From Blakeslea trispora (taxonomy: Eukaryota; Mucoromycota; Mucoromycetes; Mucorales; Choanephoraceae), in the NCBI GenBank assembly GCA_025331445.1, contig JAIWNE010000182.1:1-43217 (forward strand): a stretch of 43,217 bases of DNA, given 5' to 3'. This document shows, piece by piece, positions 10,501 through 21,741 of the stretch; position 1 is the first letter of the stretch, and each line of letters begins with the position of its first letter. The position numbers were made by a program, and so were the translations under genes. The notes beneath the pieces are model-generated. The model searched no databases. It was not told the DNA's origin and was given only the letters and a program-made list of their open reading frames with translations.

Positions 10501-12409
10501 TGATTGGTAGCAAATCAGCAATTGAAGACACATTCAATGGTTATAATTCTTCATGGGATTTGGACCAAGTGAAGAACCAAAGAGAGCCTATTCTTCTTGT
10601 GGCAACAGGGATTATGCAGCAGCAAGCAGCTGTCACTGGGTTTTTGGGAAGAGCAGTTGAAGAAAAGTTTCATTTGAAAGCATTCTTTTTACGAATCATG
10701 CCATGTATACCGCTCATATCAGACAATTTAAAAAAAATGGTTCATCCTGAAATAGGACCTTTTAACCTAAGCGCAGGCGTTAGAGAAGGTTATTTTTCTG
10801 TCAACTTATCGCTTAATCAAAATTTTCAACTGGGGACTGAATTTTATCCTAATGAAAGAGCCAAAGAGCTGTTTGGTAAATACTCCACAATGAAACCTTT
10901 TCATGGCATTTGGAAAAATGAAAAACTCATTTCAAAAATTAGATGACTTTGAGCTTGACATACTCGAACAAGAACGAAGACAAGCCAATACAACGCGCAA
11001 TAATAACGAAGAAATGGAAGATGTAGCTCCAAACGAAACAGAAAGAAGTGCTAGGAAAAATCAGTATTGCACTGATGATGACGAGCCTTATTCCCCGCCA
11101 AACAATGACCATTTGTACAATCGTCGCTTTTCCGATGTAAGCGCCGCATCAAACCCCTCTCTTCAGAAAGCAATTGATGACTTGGAGAGAATTATTGATG
11201 ATCCTGAAATGCATGAAATGGATGCATACGTTCAGTCTGTCATACAAGAAATGAATGAGCAAGAAACGAAGAAAGCAGGAGGGCTTGACGATTGTATGGG
11301 CGAAGGCGACCAGCAAACCGAAACCTCTACTCGATCACAATCTAAAGGCAATCAACTGACAAAATCAGAGGTATTATCGTATTCGTGTCTTTTATTGTAC
11401 TGTTATCTCGTTCTATCAATCGCTAAACTAGCTGTTTGTAATCTCAATTCTTTTAGTAGAAAATGAGCCTCGCATTTTACCTGCAGCAACGTCTAGATTA
11501 TCTGAAGCTACAAGAATGGCCAATCATGGTGCTAATTACACAAGGGCGCAAAGGGCTTCAGAATTTACAGAGGCAGAATCATCAACTGCATTCAACTGTA
11601 AGTGAACATTTTTTATAGATAGTGAAAATTGTTTGCTAAAAAAAGTTATTTTATGATAAAGACATCAGGGAACAATCAGAAATTAGCGACTCATCTTATT
11701 ATGATTAGCAACGATATGAATCATCTTCTTTTCAAAACAGCTTGCCGTCTAGCAGAAAGGGAAAAGAAAAAGCAGTCTATCGAACTACTATTGAGGATGT
11801 TGATGATAGTGAGGATATGAGGTATTTGAACTTTAGCTAACTTTCTTTTTGGATTGTAACTTTAACAATTTTATGTAGAGAGCAATTCAGATTGACTGAA
11901 GAGTTTTCAATTGCTGAGCAGCATAATAACAGAATGAGAAGTGTACCTTTGACACCAACAAAAGCCGGTAAATTAATATTAATCTTTAATTTTGAAGAAT
12001 CAGTCAACATAACTATTAAATAGCCCCCAACGCTCAAACATCAACCAATCAGCTTCCCAGAAAAGGAGTTGGTCATTCATTAGATACGCCCTCTAATAGC
12101 ACTCAGGCAACTAACAAATTCATAAAACTATATTTAAAAACAAGGAGTATTTATCGCAAATTCTTTCTTCTGCTTCCATCAGGACATAAGACCTAAAGCG
12201 TATGAATATAGCGCATTTGAAGATTCGATGGTACAAGAAGACTCTACTCAAATCAGAAAAAGAGGAAGGCCTAGAAAACCATTTTGATTGAGCAAGATGA
12301 AACGTCTGATATCCCAAAGCGCGTAAGAGGTCGACCAAAAAAGGCGGATCAGAACTCACAAGCTGGAGCGCTAGACGGATTCTTTACTACACTTCCAAAA
12401 AACTCATAA
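7580..12409 (+). CDS. Unrecognised AT-hook protein gene, intron 1 occupied by a transposon
   Basis: Exon 1 runs from an ATG at 7580 (MESILSSFVG) to 7686 and ends in phase 2 at a GTAAGC donor. Exon 2 starts at 10484 after a CTAAC branch site (10456-10460) and CACACAG acceptor, in matching phase. Exon 2 continues to a donor at 11371, after one frame change in the A-run 10934-10938. The second half is acidic and low complexity. Later exons (about 11457-11600, 11740-11818, 11880-11968, 12024-12105, 12182-12409) are tentative. The C-terminus has two AT-hook motifs, KRGRPRK near 12255 and VRGRPKK near 12325, and ends with LDGFFTTLPKNS, which resembles a PCNA-interacting (PIP) box without its usual Gln. 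AT-hooks bind the minor groove of AT-rich DNA, so a chromatin or replication role is possible. One base appears missing between the two hooks (~12280). Confidence 0.5.
7898..9993 (-). pseudogene. IS630-like DDE transposase, two nonsense codons
   Basis: Start ATG at 9993. The coding parts are 9993-8448 and 8394-7898, separated by a 53-bp intron (8395-8447) with matched phase. About 680 codons. The N-terminal ~200 residues are acidic and then basic with an RKRKGH stretch. DNA-binding helices precede the catalytic domain (residues ~210-310, with KKGMFFNGHEREDV). The three acidic residues are visible: Asp in FVTHDESTFY, Asp in FLFDNSSNHG and Glu in CNWIEMCWG. The C-terminus ends in LSHRKVRIPKDL. 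Two in-frame stops inactivate it: TGA 8890-8892 just after the first Asp block, and TAA 8695-8697 just before the second Asp. This is the long fungal DDE family often annotated only as 'DDE superfamily endonuclease'. Assignment to IS630/Tc1 rests on the DDE spacing style and the TA target. Confidence 0.87.
10259..10411. repeat. Perfect 43-bp inverted repeat (hairpin) near the transposon's right end
   Basis: The arms 10260-10302 and 10369-10411 are perfect reverse complements (AAACTTTGAAGAGCTTCAC outermost), with ~66 bp between them. The structure lies inside the IS630-like element, between the transposase start (9993) and the right TIR (10418-10446). Nothing similar occurs near the left TIR. 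It may be a small nested MITE-like insertion or a regulatory cruciform. No target duplication is evident. Confidence 0.85.
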
Positions 12410-13190
12410 CAAACACAGCTTCTCGTCCATTATCAGTTCACTTTCCAAAAAGAACAGCATAAAATCAAGAAGTGCAAATCGTAATTTTTTTATTTTATCC
12501 AAATAAAGCTCTCTTCTTGTTACTTTTTTTTCAATTCAAGCATTTATACGTTTCTTGATGCGTACTCGTTATGCTTTCGTGACTAGAGAATATTATCAAA
12601 GAGCACTTTGTATCTTTAGATGTTTCTGACAAGTGGCTATATACATTTATTGAATCAAGATTGCTTGTGTGATTTAAACAAGAAGATATTTGCCTCATTG
12701 TCTGTCTGTCAACTTGAAAATTTTTCATTCAGCAGTGCAATTAGGTGGCTGTTGCATTACATCAGAATAGATAATAATTTCATCTTTGCAAGTTTCTCTT
12801 TTTGATGTTATATGCCATAAACAGCAAAAGTCTTGGTATTCTTGCTTTCACTCATATCATTCAGTCAAATTGCTCTGGCATCTTGTTCTCAATACAATGT
12901 ATTACATGTTTAACTCATCTAAGGATAGATATATAGCAAAGCATGTGAAAGATAGTTTAGTTGCAATGCCTTTGATTGACTGTTTAAATGAAAGTTGAAC
13001 GGAAAAACATTTTAGATTGACACTTATATTTATTGAGTGTAGTTACTTGATATTGGGTACAAAAGAGTTAACTCTTTAATTAAACTATGGACCTAATTAC
13101 GCTTATACAAAAGTAGCTTACGTGCTTCACCAATTAATTTTCAGGTTACAAGTGTAGAAGACCTATTTTTGTCAATGTATCTTTATAAAT
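12410..13190. other. Non-coding stretch between AT-hook gene and family D copy 2
   Basis: AT-rich sequence. Small open frames (for example 12620-12805 and 12786-12998) lack codon bias and splice context. I see no RNA gene, repeat or element end in it. Confidence 0.45.
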
Positions 13191-16100
13191 TAACACCTCG
13201 GCGTAGAGGGTGTATATAGTGACTCAAATAATTGTGAAACAACCTTGCGAAATATTTGTTTTTTCATATGCGGTTTCAAAGAAAAATGGGCAGAAACACA
13301 AGAATTGGGCCATGGGTAAAGTATTATACGAGCTTACTTTAAATAGGAGTGGTTTATAGTCGAATTATATCTAGCTTAGGTTTTAAAGGGGAGTTATAGT
13401 GACAAATGGCCTTTTGAGTCTATAGTAATGATGATTTAACAAGATTTAGAAGTATAAGCAATAAATGGGCTAATCGTATCGCTTTAATTTTTGGAAGAGC
13501 TTGGCAAATAATTGGATTGTTTAGCTATTATGGGCAAATCAAACTTGTTTAATTTTATTAATTTGGATCAAATAAATGCTATATATGGGTTCTTCTTTAG
13601 ACTGATTTGTAGCTCAGATGTCCTTTTTTGTAATAGGGATGCTGCATTGGGTATATCCAGATAGATTGGCATGCTTGGCTTTAATATAGGTACCTTTTGG
13701 GATCATGGGAAGCAGTATAAGAAGCAGAAATGAATTAATTTCCATGATTAGAGCCTTCAATTCGCACCTTAATCGCTTTGTAGTAGCTGCGCTTGAAAAG
13801 ATATACAGCCTTAACCGAGAGAAATTTTTTCGAAATTATTTTTTTTTCTTGACAGCCATCTTGAAGCAACATGCAAGGTCATGAGCAACACCAACTGAGA
13901 GATCACTAGTCACCAGTATACAAAAGAGTCAGAAACAATAGAGGAAGAAAGTAAATAGCATAGAAAGTCTTAAAACAAAAAATAAAGATGAGACGCGATC
14001 CTTTACACATGTACTTTGTCATCAGCATGTTGTGTCCTTTTGTTGCGATTAGGTAAACCCATGAGTCCAGCCAACAGTGAGAGCAACAGTCAGAAGTAAA
14101 CAGTTGATAAAGAGGGGTTTATTTGGTAAGATAGTCAAGTCAAAATAATTTGGAAGCGGTATTTTACTTGTCAGGAAAGAGATTCAAAGCGATGAGGCAA
14201 GCTCATCTGAGATGGAGCACCCATGTAAGCATGAGCAAAGGCGAGAAGACACAAAAAGAAGAAAAGCGCAAGCAGTAAAGTTGGAAGAAACCCCAAGTTC
14301 AATCAAAAAGAGATTCGGCAACCTTTAAAAGCACAGACCATAGTAGTGGAAGGAGAATAGGCGGATAAAGAGCATTTCTTGAAGATGAGGTAAAGAGATG
14401 GCGACATGAGAAGAGACCAAGTACTCTGAACGACAGTATATCAGAGAGAAAAAGTATCTCTTGAATTTAGGACAATGACCAGTGGCAATAGTAGAGAGAA
14501 AGATCACATGTGCACTTAAGAAAGACAATAGACATGAATAAATCTGACATAGGATGGAAGCATGGTAGGCGATTGGATATACGATTGTCAAAGGGTTTCA
14601 AGGCAATGGCTACAAACAGAGCAAGTTAGTCGATGCAATGTATACAAAAGCATTTGAACATATAAATGAAGAAATCGAAGGACCTTAGGCAAGAGTAACT
14701 TGAAAAAGACGCATCAATCCAAATAGGCAGCCCTTTAAAAGATGGTATACAGAAAATAGTCAAAGAGGTATAAGTTTGAGCAGCATGGTATAGAGCGGGC
14801 AGTTTGGATAAAAGAGTCATGGATGAGTTGGCGGAAAGCGATACAGAAGAGTGTGGCATGAATAAAGGATTGTCTATCAAAGTCAATGATGAGTATCTAC
14901 ACAAGTATATATATATAGTGGATGATAAACAGATATATACGGATGGTGAGTTGGAAGATGCAAAAAAACAAGAAGAGAAGCGTAGTCGAGTTAGGGAGAT
15001 GTTGTCATGATAAGGTGATATACATGTAGCTATTGTTAAATAAAAGAGTCAGTGATGTTGATGGATTATATGATATTTGTAAAAAAAAAAGAAATAAAAG
15101 TGCTGTGCATTTACTGAATAAAAGATGAAAGAAAGAAAATGGGGGATTGAAAAAATGGTCAGTATATATGAGAAATATGGCAGTGATGGGAAGAAAGTAT
15201 GATTTCATTGACAGATTCAAGCTAAAATTGTACTGAAAAGGAAAATGTCTTGGATTTGCATGAACAGATCTTATTAGTGATCAATTAAAGGAACACTTTC
15301 GTAAAGGGGATCTTAAAGAAATACCAAAGTAGAATCTATAAAAAAGTTGATAGCAAAGCGTCAAGCTGTCTCAAAATTATATACGTATATGAATGAACCA
15401 TTTTTTAACATACAAGTAATTAGCTTAAAAATAAAATGTATCAAGAGCAACCCTTTTATATAGTGTCGCTCTTGTTAGAGATATGATAGACTATAGCAAT
15501 AGGATGGCACATCAGAAGCCAAATGTAATAAGATCATTTATTTATTGTGAAGGCTCATTGATACAAACAGTTCTTATGACACCCTTTGAATCTATTTAAA
15601 AATTAAACACTGAAAGAGCCTAATTTCAGTTTGATTGTATTGTCATTTTATGATAATTTCAAATGATCCCAAATAGTATAATATGGTGAACATCAAAACC
15701 ATCGAAATGCAGCATACAAACAGATCTCTTAGACGCACAAAATTTCTCTTGCTTAAGAGTAACTCACATATGGTTTGGTACTGGAAAGCAATTGAATGAG
15801 TATAGATGTTGATAATCTTTCAGTTGACCTTTTTGGCTGAAGAGCAAATTTCCTTCAAGCAGCTTGTTTATGATTTGGCATTATTGTAAGTGGTACAAAT
15901 ACTCTGAATGGTACTGTGCTACTTTGTAAGATTGTCACCTTTACTTCAAATATAATTGTATAGAGAAGTAAATAGGAAATTTAGATGATTTGGAATAACA
16001 GTTTTTATAAATCATAATCAGAACCAGAAACATTTGTATATTTCATTATGAGAGCTTAAAGTAACTTTTACTCGAAATCGAATGCTTTTCCATAAGCAGT

Positions 16101-19100
16101 TTGAGATCATCAAATTTTTATCTCGGTTGTATATTGTCTTGAGCATACATTCATCATCATATATCTATCTCTTTGATTTAGAGGTATGCCTTTTTTAAGT
16201 ATCTCTTTAAGAAACTGGTCAACTATTTTCCAGATTTTTAGCTTTTATTAACTAAGCAATCGCTTTCTAGGGTATTTGTAGGTGCATTTTATTTATTTTA
16301 TTTTATTTTCTTCAACCTTTTCCGAGATGGCTTACCATCTTGCATGCTCATGTAAGTTTGAGATGTCGACATGCAGAATTGATGAGTCGCGAGAAAGCGA
16401 ACATGTGCTCATAGAAGTTAACTTTTTTAACTAAAGGGTTATATATTTCTTACTGGCTATAACCATTCTAGCCAGTTCTTAATATGTAAAAGCAATTCAG
16501 AGCATATGAAATCAATGCTTCATAAAAACGATATTTTTATTGAAATCTAAGGATTGAGTCTTTTTTCTACTATTCGAGTGTAATTATCTTTTTGACTACA
16601 TCTCATTCTTTTTGGTTAAATAGATGAGTTCATCACTACCTTAGACACTATTTTATTCTTGGTTGAAGCGTATGATGCAAAGAGAGGAAATAAGCCAAAT
16701 CATCAACATTTACCTTTTTTATAGTGATGGAAATTTGCTACTCTGATTGGCCGATTTCTAAGAAGGTTCCAGGCTTATTCTCTCTTTACCTATATTAGGA
16801 TAGCAGACATACTTTAAAAGTAAATTGTCCCCCAAAGTTCCGTGTTATTTATGGGGGTGACATTACTCTCTTTCCTTTTCTTTATCTCTTTTTTTTTCTC
16901 GGCTTTTTTTCCTCTAATTTTTTTCCTTCACTCTATTGATTGCTACACCCTTTATTTTTCCTGAATTTTGAGAGTATTTCCTTTCCGAGTTAAGGTGTAT
17001 CATTCATGCCATGCTACATGATCGCTAACTTATCCATTTTTTATCTGTCTAGAAAGAGGCTTGTTTTTTAGGTTTGTTCACAATCAATTTGGGCAGCTCA
17101 AGTCTTTATCATATAGTCACTCATCTTACCATCACAAAGCAGACAATTGCAGTTTTTAAACACGCCATAACTAAATCATTTGAAAAGGATCAATAATTAC
17201 ACCATTTTCGAAATCATCAGTAATGGAGATGATTACACTAACATGAGACTTCTTTTAATCGCGTTTAATATGAAGCAAAGGTAGGCAACTCGATGGCATT
17301 ATATATGGCTTTATAATCTAACGTTTTATGAAAGTAGATAATGTATTAGTCTCACTTTTAAATGATTATTTCATGATGAAGCCCAATGAATCTTTGAAGC
17401 ATGGTAAGGTATTGTTCCATTTCTACGATTGATTACCTGACTCACATATAAACCTTTGAAGGTAGTATGGAGTCATTATCATTGCTGATTGAATCAACCT
17501 AAACATTCGGAATGCACCTTCAACTTATGGTAACTGCTTTTATCACTTCAGTTTATTGAAGACAATACTTTCACTCTCCAAACAACAATACTTAGCCGAA
17601 TTTACATCTGATTTACTAGAGATCAATCCTATGAATGACAAAATGTATCAAGAGGTAAAGTTATTAGTAAAAGTTGGGAGTTTTATTTAAAGAAAGATGC
17701 CATCATTGTCAACATCATTTCCGTTGAAAGAATCAATTCAAGTTACATATCAACGGCACTTTGGATGATCAAAGGTTCTTCAGAGAGTATCATATTTTCG
17801 AAAGGTAAGCATCTATCTGGTGGATTGCATTATAGATAGTTGGACTATTTTTTTATCATTTGGAAATAAAGACATATTGTGATGGATTTATCTGAAAAGC
17901 GAGTGTTGGATTGTTGCTAGCATTGACCGAATATGTTGATGATTGTTGCTGCTACTTTATTACGATAAACATGTACAACTATTGATTATATTGATAAAAG
18001 AAGAGAATGGATCACTCTTTTAGAGTCTACAATTAATCTCTCTATTCCTTTTCACTGACTTCTCAACAAGTGATTCTATTTCACCATTAAGTCCAATATC
18101 TATTTCAAAGGCTTTGTAACTGTTTGTTTATACTGTTGGTTCGCTTAGTCTCAAGATTGAATTCTAATATATGACACCAACAGTTCTTAAAAAAGACTAT
18201 AAAACATTTCATCCTTATTTAGTGAGAGTCATTAGCAGAAGATAAAATAGCGATTTGATAGGAATTGGAATCAGTTCTCTTTTTATTTTATTTTTTCCTT
18301 TTGACTACCTTTCAGTTTACATATAATTCTTTCTTCCTTTTCAGACGTCTCTCTCACTTGCCATTTCTAGTCTCACACCTGTATCAGACTTTTCCATCTT
18401 ATTTATGCTTCATTTTCGCCCATGAATGGCAACTTGCCTCAGTCCATCCTATATAATCTCACTTTATATAGAGATGGTAGCAGCTTTATTTATTTATTTA
18501 ACTCTTAGAATCTCTGTTATTCATTTTGCCAGTCATTATTTGACTTAAAGACACTTACAGCAATAACGGATTCTTCTTCATGTGCTCTTGTTGCTTTTTA
18601 GATGTTGATGAGAGATCTCAAGATCGACATTCAGTCACGATCGTAGCTTTCTTGTACCAATATCTTAGAAATTAAAATTATGAATAGCAAACACCTTCTC
18701 TCAACCTTATTGTTTTATTTTACTACCTTTTTATACACTTCTTTAGCTTTCCACATCTTGTGATGATTACACAAAAAATTAAAAATTGGCTCTTTAACCT
18801 TTGGCTGTATAAATTTGATGGCCTATGCTTCTTTTTCTTCTCTTTTAGCCTACCGCCTTTTCCTTATGAAATATCTGAGTTAATCTCAAGAAATTGCCTT
18901 CTTTTTACTTCTTCTTTACCGTTTAAATAAATTTGCTTACATACTCTCTATTTTTTTGTACAGATTGTTTCACCTCACTTGGCCTATCCCCCCATTTACC
19001 ATTTTTGTACATATTTTCTGCATAAAATCTGAAATCAATCCCCCCATTTGATTGTCTCTTCATTTTCACTGCTATTTTTTTCCCTTTTCAGTCAAATCTC

Positions 19101-19373
19101 TTTCTCACAGATTATTTTTCTTAGTCTTTTTACTTATTTTATGGTCTTTGACATGTAAAAAAAACCGAAATCAACTCATCTCCTCGGATCAGCTTCAAAC
19201 TCGAAAACTAACCTCCCATTACCCTTTATATCACACTTCGACAAAAAAAACCTTCCCTTTCATCATTTATTCTCTCTGTATAGCTAGCCTTCAAAAGCAA
19301 AGTGAGTCTAAACTCACTTATTTTATCCTAGACTTAATTGCTGGGTTTTTTAGAACTCCTCTGCGCTGTGGTG
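13191..19373 (+). mobile_element. Family D element, copy 2 (proposed full length, ~6.2 kb)
   Basis: The left end is fixed by where homology with copy 1 stops (ACACCTCGGCGTAGAGG at 13191). The same motif recurs inverted at 19357-19373 (plus strand CCTCTGCGCTGTGGTGT, i.e. ACACCACAGCGCAGAGG), matching 14 of 17 positions. I infer these are the two termini. Flanks are AT-rich and no clean target duplication is visible. The first 1.33 kb matches copy 1; the rest has no second copy in this window. No transposase is recognisable. A short lysine/glutamate-rich frame at 14804-15010 and T-rich tracts at 16840-16930 and 18265-19150 are all I can see. It may be a non-autonomous or decayed DNA transposon of unknown superfamily. 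Confidence 0.45.
14804..15010 (+). other. Short charged open frame inside family D element
   Basis: The frame reads MDELAESDTEECGMNKGL and then a tyrosine-rich stretch and KKQEEKRSRVREMLS before TGA. Hydrophilic, protein-like composition is unusual for this region, and upstream sequence in the same frame is broken by stops. It may be the last exon of a decayed element gene. No family is recognised. Confidence 0.25.
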
Positions 19374-20454
19374 TAAATAAATAAAAGGCAGCTTTAAAAC
19401 ACAAAGCTGTTGAGGTAGGAAACTATACATGAAATATTTTTAACACAGAAACTAATAGCTATTTAGTTTTTATCTACAACCAAACAACATAGTATTTATT
19501 TATAAAATGCATCTCCAAATCAAGCGTTCAAAGCATTTGTCTCAACTTTTTTTTCGTTAATTAGAATCAGGTTTGCTGATTATATAGGTAGACTGTTGTT
19601 AAAGAAAACCCATAAAAAGCTTCAGCCAGAAACTAAAACCTGCATTAGACTTTGATATTTAGCTTTTTGGTCAACTCACAAGCAATGTCGAAAGCATTCC
19701 ATATTTTTTGCTCGAAATGTCTTTGAATAGCTGATTCATCAGTCTGTAGAAAGTAAATTTTCTAGACGGTATGAAAGAACATTCGATGAAAACTAAACCA
19801 ACTAAAATCTGGAACGAGTTCTTGTTTCTTTATCTAAACCTCGTATCAAAGAGAGAGTAGATGAGCTTTATTTTTATTATAGAGCGTCGACACTAATGTA
19901 TGATTGATATCTTATGAACCAAAAGTATTTCCGAGTTTGAGTACAACTTGAGCAGTGATCTTTCAGATGGCTGAAAGCAAATACATTAAGGGGTTACTAG
20001 AGGTTTCTTTTAAAGCAACATTTCTTTTTTGAAGTAATCATTTTGTATAATAACATCAAAGCATCCAATCAAATATTTTTCTCGAATAAAAATATAAAAA
20101 GAAAGTGCTTGTACGGATTTTGTGAATATAGATGGAAGGTAGGGTCACTATAAAGAAAATTACCATATCCATTTAAAAGTCAAGAAAAAATATATATCAT
20201 CCGTTTTGCGTTTTGATTTTTGAATATGTTATAGACTTCAATCTGTTTTATTTTATGAGCAAAAAAAATTGGATTTAAGATATCAAAAGTATCGTCTTTT
20301 ACTCAATATTCGTCTTTTTTTCCCAATATTTGTGGTAAAAAGCTTTTTTTTGTGTAATTATCGAGTATTTATTGCTTTTATGGTAACTAGCAGTAGTATG
20401 ATTGGCTAAAAAAAGGCGATTTTTTAAGCGTGTTTTGGGAAATAACTAACAATA
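19374..20454. other. Non-coding AT-rich stretch
   Basis: No coding frame, RNA gene or duplicated block is apparent. The part after ~20,280 is poly-A/T rich and may be a weak continuation of the copy at 20455-20968 (its 'gggaaataa' block recurs near 36460), but the similarity is too patchy to claim. Confidence 0.4.
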
Positions 20455-20968
20455 TGTAAAAAAGATACCTAAGAAAATACATAAAAAAGACACCTAAAAA
20501 AAAGACATTGAAAGAAAAAGGTTTTGGAGAGAAAACGCTTCAAAAAACTAAAAGCTCAAAAAAAGAGATTTGTTAAAAAAATGTTAGCACATTTTGATCA
20601 TTATACTAAATCTCGTCAAGCTACTCGTACCAAAGGTCTATTTTTGAGATACAATACAAAGATGCCAATCCCTTTTATATTTAATAAATCAAGTAAAGCA
20701 AAAGTCATTAAAACACACGCTATCCTATGCTAAAAGCCCTTTTTATCGTATCCCATTCCTTTATACTCGTCTCGATACATATACACACTCTATCAACCCA
20801 GAATAACGTAACCTAAATAAAAATAAAGTAATAACTTGACAGGAAAGATGCCGTCTTTTTTTATTGTTTAAATACAATTCTTCAACCAAATATCCAAGGT
20901 CGTAGTTTGTGATGCAGTCCATTCCAACAAAGAACCGTTTACATTCTAACCCAAAAGTATTACTTACC
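20455..20968 (-). repeat. Inverted copy of the core of CACTA-like element B
   Basis: This segment is the reverse complement of ~35905-36400. The match is strongest over 20710-20968 against 35905-36125, for instance CCCTTTTTATCGTAT at 20738-20752, and GTAAGTAATACTTTTGG on the minus strand at ~20968. It covers the 3' ends of two convergent small genes. I could not find CACTA-type ends around it, so it is either a truncated element (its right part possibly displaced by the MULE at 21541) or the chromosomal source from which element B acquired the sequence. Confidence 0.75.
20512..20733 (+). CDS. Gene P: small lysine-rich protein, 3' exon
   Basis: An open frame without a clear ATG ends with TAA at 20731-20733. 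It is strongly basic (KKLKAQKKRFVKKML) and then reads ATRTKGLFLRYNTKMPIPFI before its end. Element B carries a degenerate counterpart on its minus strand (~36340-36115) that keeps the KGLFL-Y-TK--IPFIF pattern but has a stop. Elements A and B share a further upstream block of the same gene with the conserved peptide KKLENTFGN (minus strand near 29300 and 36530). The convergent neighbour is gene Q. Product unknown. Confidence 0.4.
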   Translation, partial: KKKVLERKRFKKLKAQKKRFVKKMLAHFDHYTKSRQATRTKGLFLRYNTKMPIPFIFNKSSKAKVIKTHAILC

Positions 20969-21138
20969 TCTTGCCTGACGAGCAATAAAGCTGTTGTATC
21001 AGGTGTACAACATGACATAACCGATAAAGGTTTCAAGGGTTCAATGACTTTTAATGATGAATGTCTTAGTGATAATGACGATGTATGTCTAACTGGGGTA
21101 TGTCTTTGATCTGAGTGAATTCGGATCAAATGAACCAA
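20761..21138 (-). CDS. Gene Q: unrecognised protein conserved in element B
   Basis: A 125-codon open frame on the minus strand. The segment NTFGLECKRFFVGMDC-ITNYDLGYL recurs in element B (plus strand 35907-36010), where most base differences leave the residues unchanged or conservative and one base is deleted (AACTACGAC becomes AACATGAC). A more distant counterpart may exist in element A (28691-28760), keeping DC--N--L----E---Y. That pattern suggests a once-functional protein. Family unknown. The start at 21138 is uncertain, and an upstream exon is possible. Confidence 0.45.
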   Translation of the reverse strand: MVHLIRIHSDQRHTPVRHTSSLSLRHSSLKVIEPLKPLSVMSCCTPDTTALLLVRQEVSNTFGLECKRFFVGMDCITNYDLGYLVEELYLNNKKRRHLSCQVITLFLFRLRYSGLIECVYVSRRV

Positions 21139-21741
21139 GACTTACCGCGGTCTAACAATGAGTTGAAATGGCCAGTTATTAAATGAGACACTCACTTTAT
21201 AATACACCTATATTACTATGTTGCAATGATGATTAGAATGACATCTTATAAAACCCTTCACTTAATGACATATTGCTGTCTCAATGATATAAGTTCTGAC
21301 ACAAGACAAGCTAGTATAAATAGAAGACCTATTTTGAAGCAATACAGAATTTTGGGAGACAAAAGTCACATGAACCGGCAAAACATTTAATATTCAAACT
21401 CCGTATGTCTCACTTTAATCCTTGTCTTTCGGTTTCTGAATAAATTGAGCAATCAGATTTCAACCCTGAAGCAGTTGACATCTACAATGGGATATTTGGC
21501 TGTAAAAGCAATAAAAACTAATATAGAAACGTATTGTTTTAGGAGAACCACTCGCGCGCCCCTCTCGCGCGCCTCAGTGGCTTAGATATAAGTGAGGTGG
21601 CTTATGAGGACGTCCTCTTTTTTGGTCATGTTAACAAAGATGAAGGTCCTGTGTAACTCGTACCTGAGTAGAATAAATGCATAGCATCTAAAAGCAATTA
21701 AAGAAATCCTCCTCTTTTATTTTGCTTTAGTCATTCACAAA

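Noticed and set aside
1..14525. One giant transposon with >1.3-kb terminal inverted repeats (1-4643 and 13191-14525)
   Set aside because: Copy 2 has a better-fitting terminus at 19373 on its own far side, so the two repeats read as separate insertions of one family in opposite orientation.
18265..19384. Hydrophobic open frames 18265-18456 and 19052-19384 as membrane proteins
   Set aside because: They arise from T-rich tracts, lack splice or codon support and have no counterpart in other copies.
20144..20150. CACTATAAAG and CACTAATG (19890) as ends of a third CACTA-like element
   Set aside because: Neither continues into the CACTAC(A)C terminus or a subterminal repeat, and no matching end or 3-bp duplication was found.
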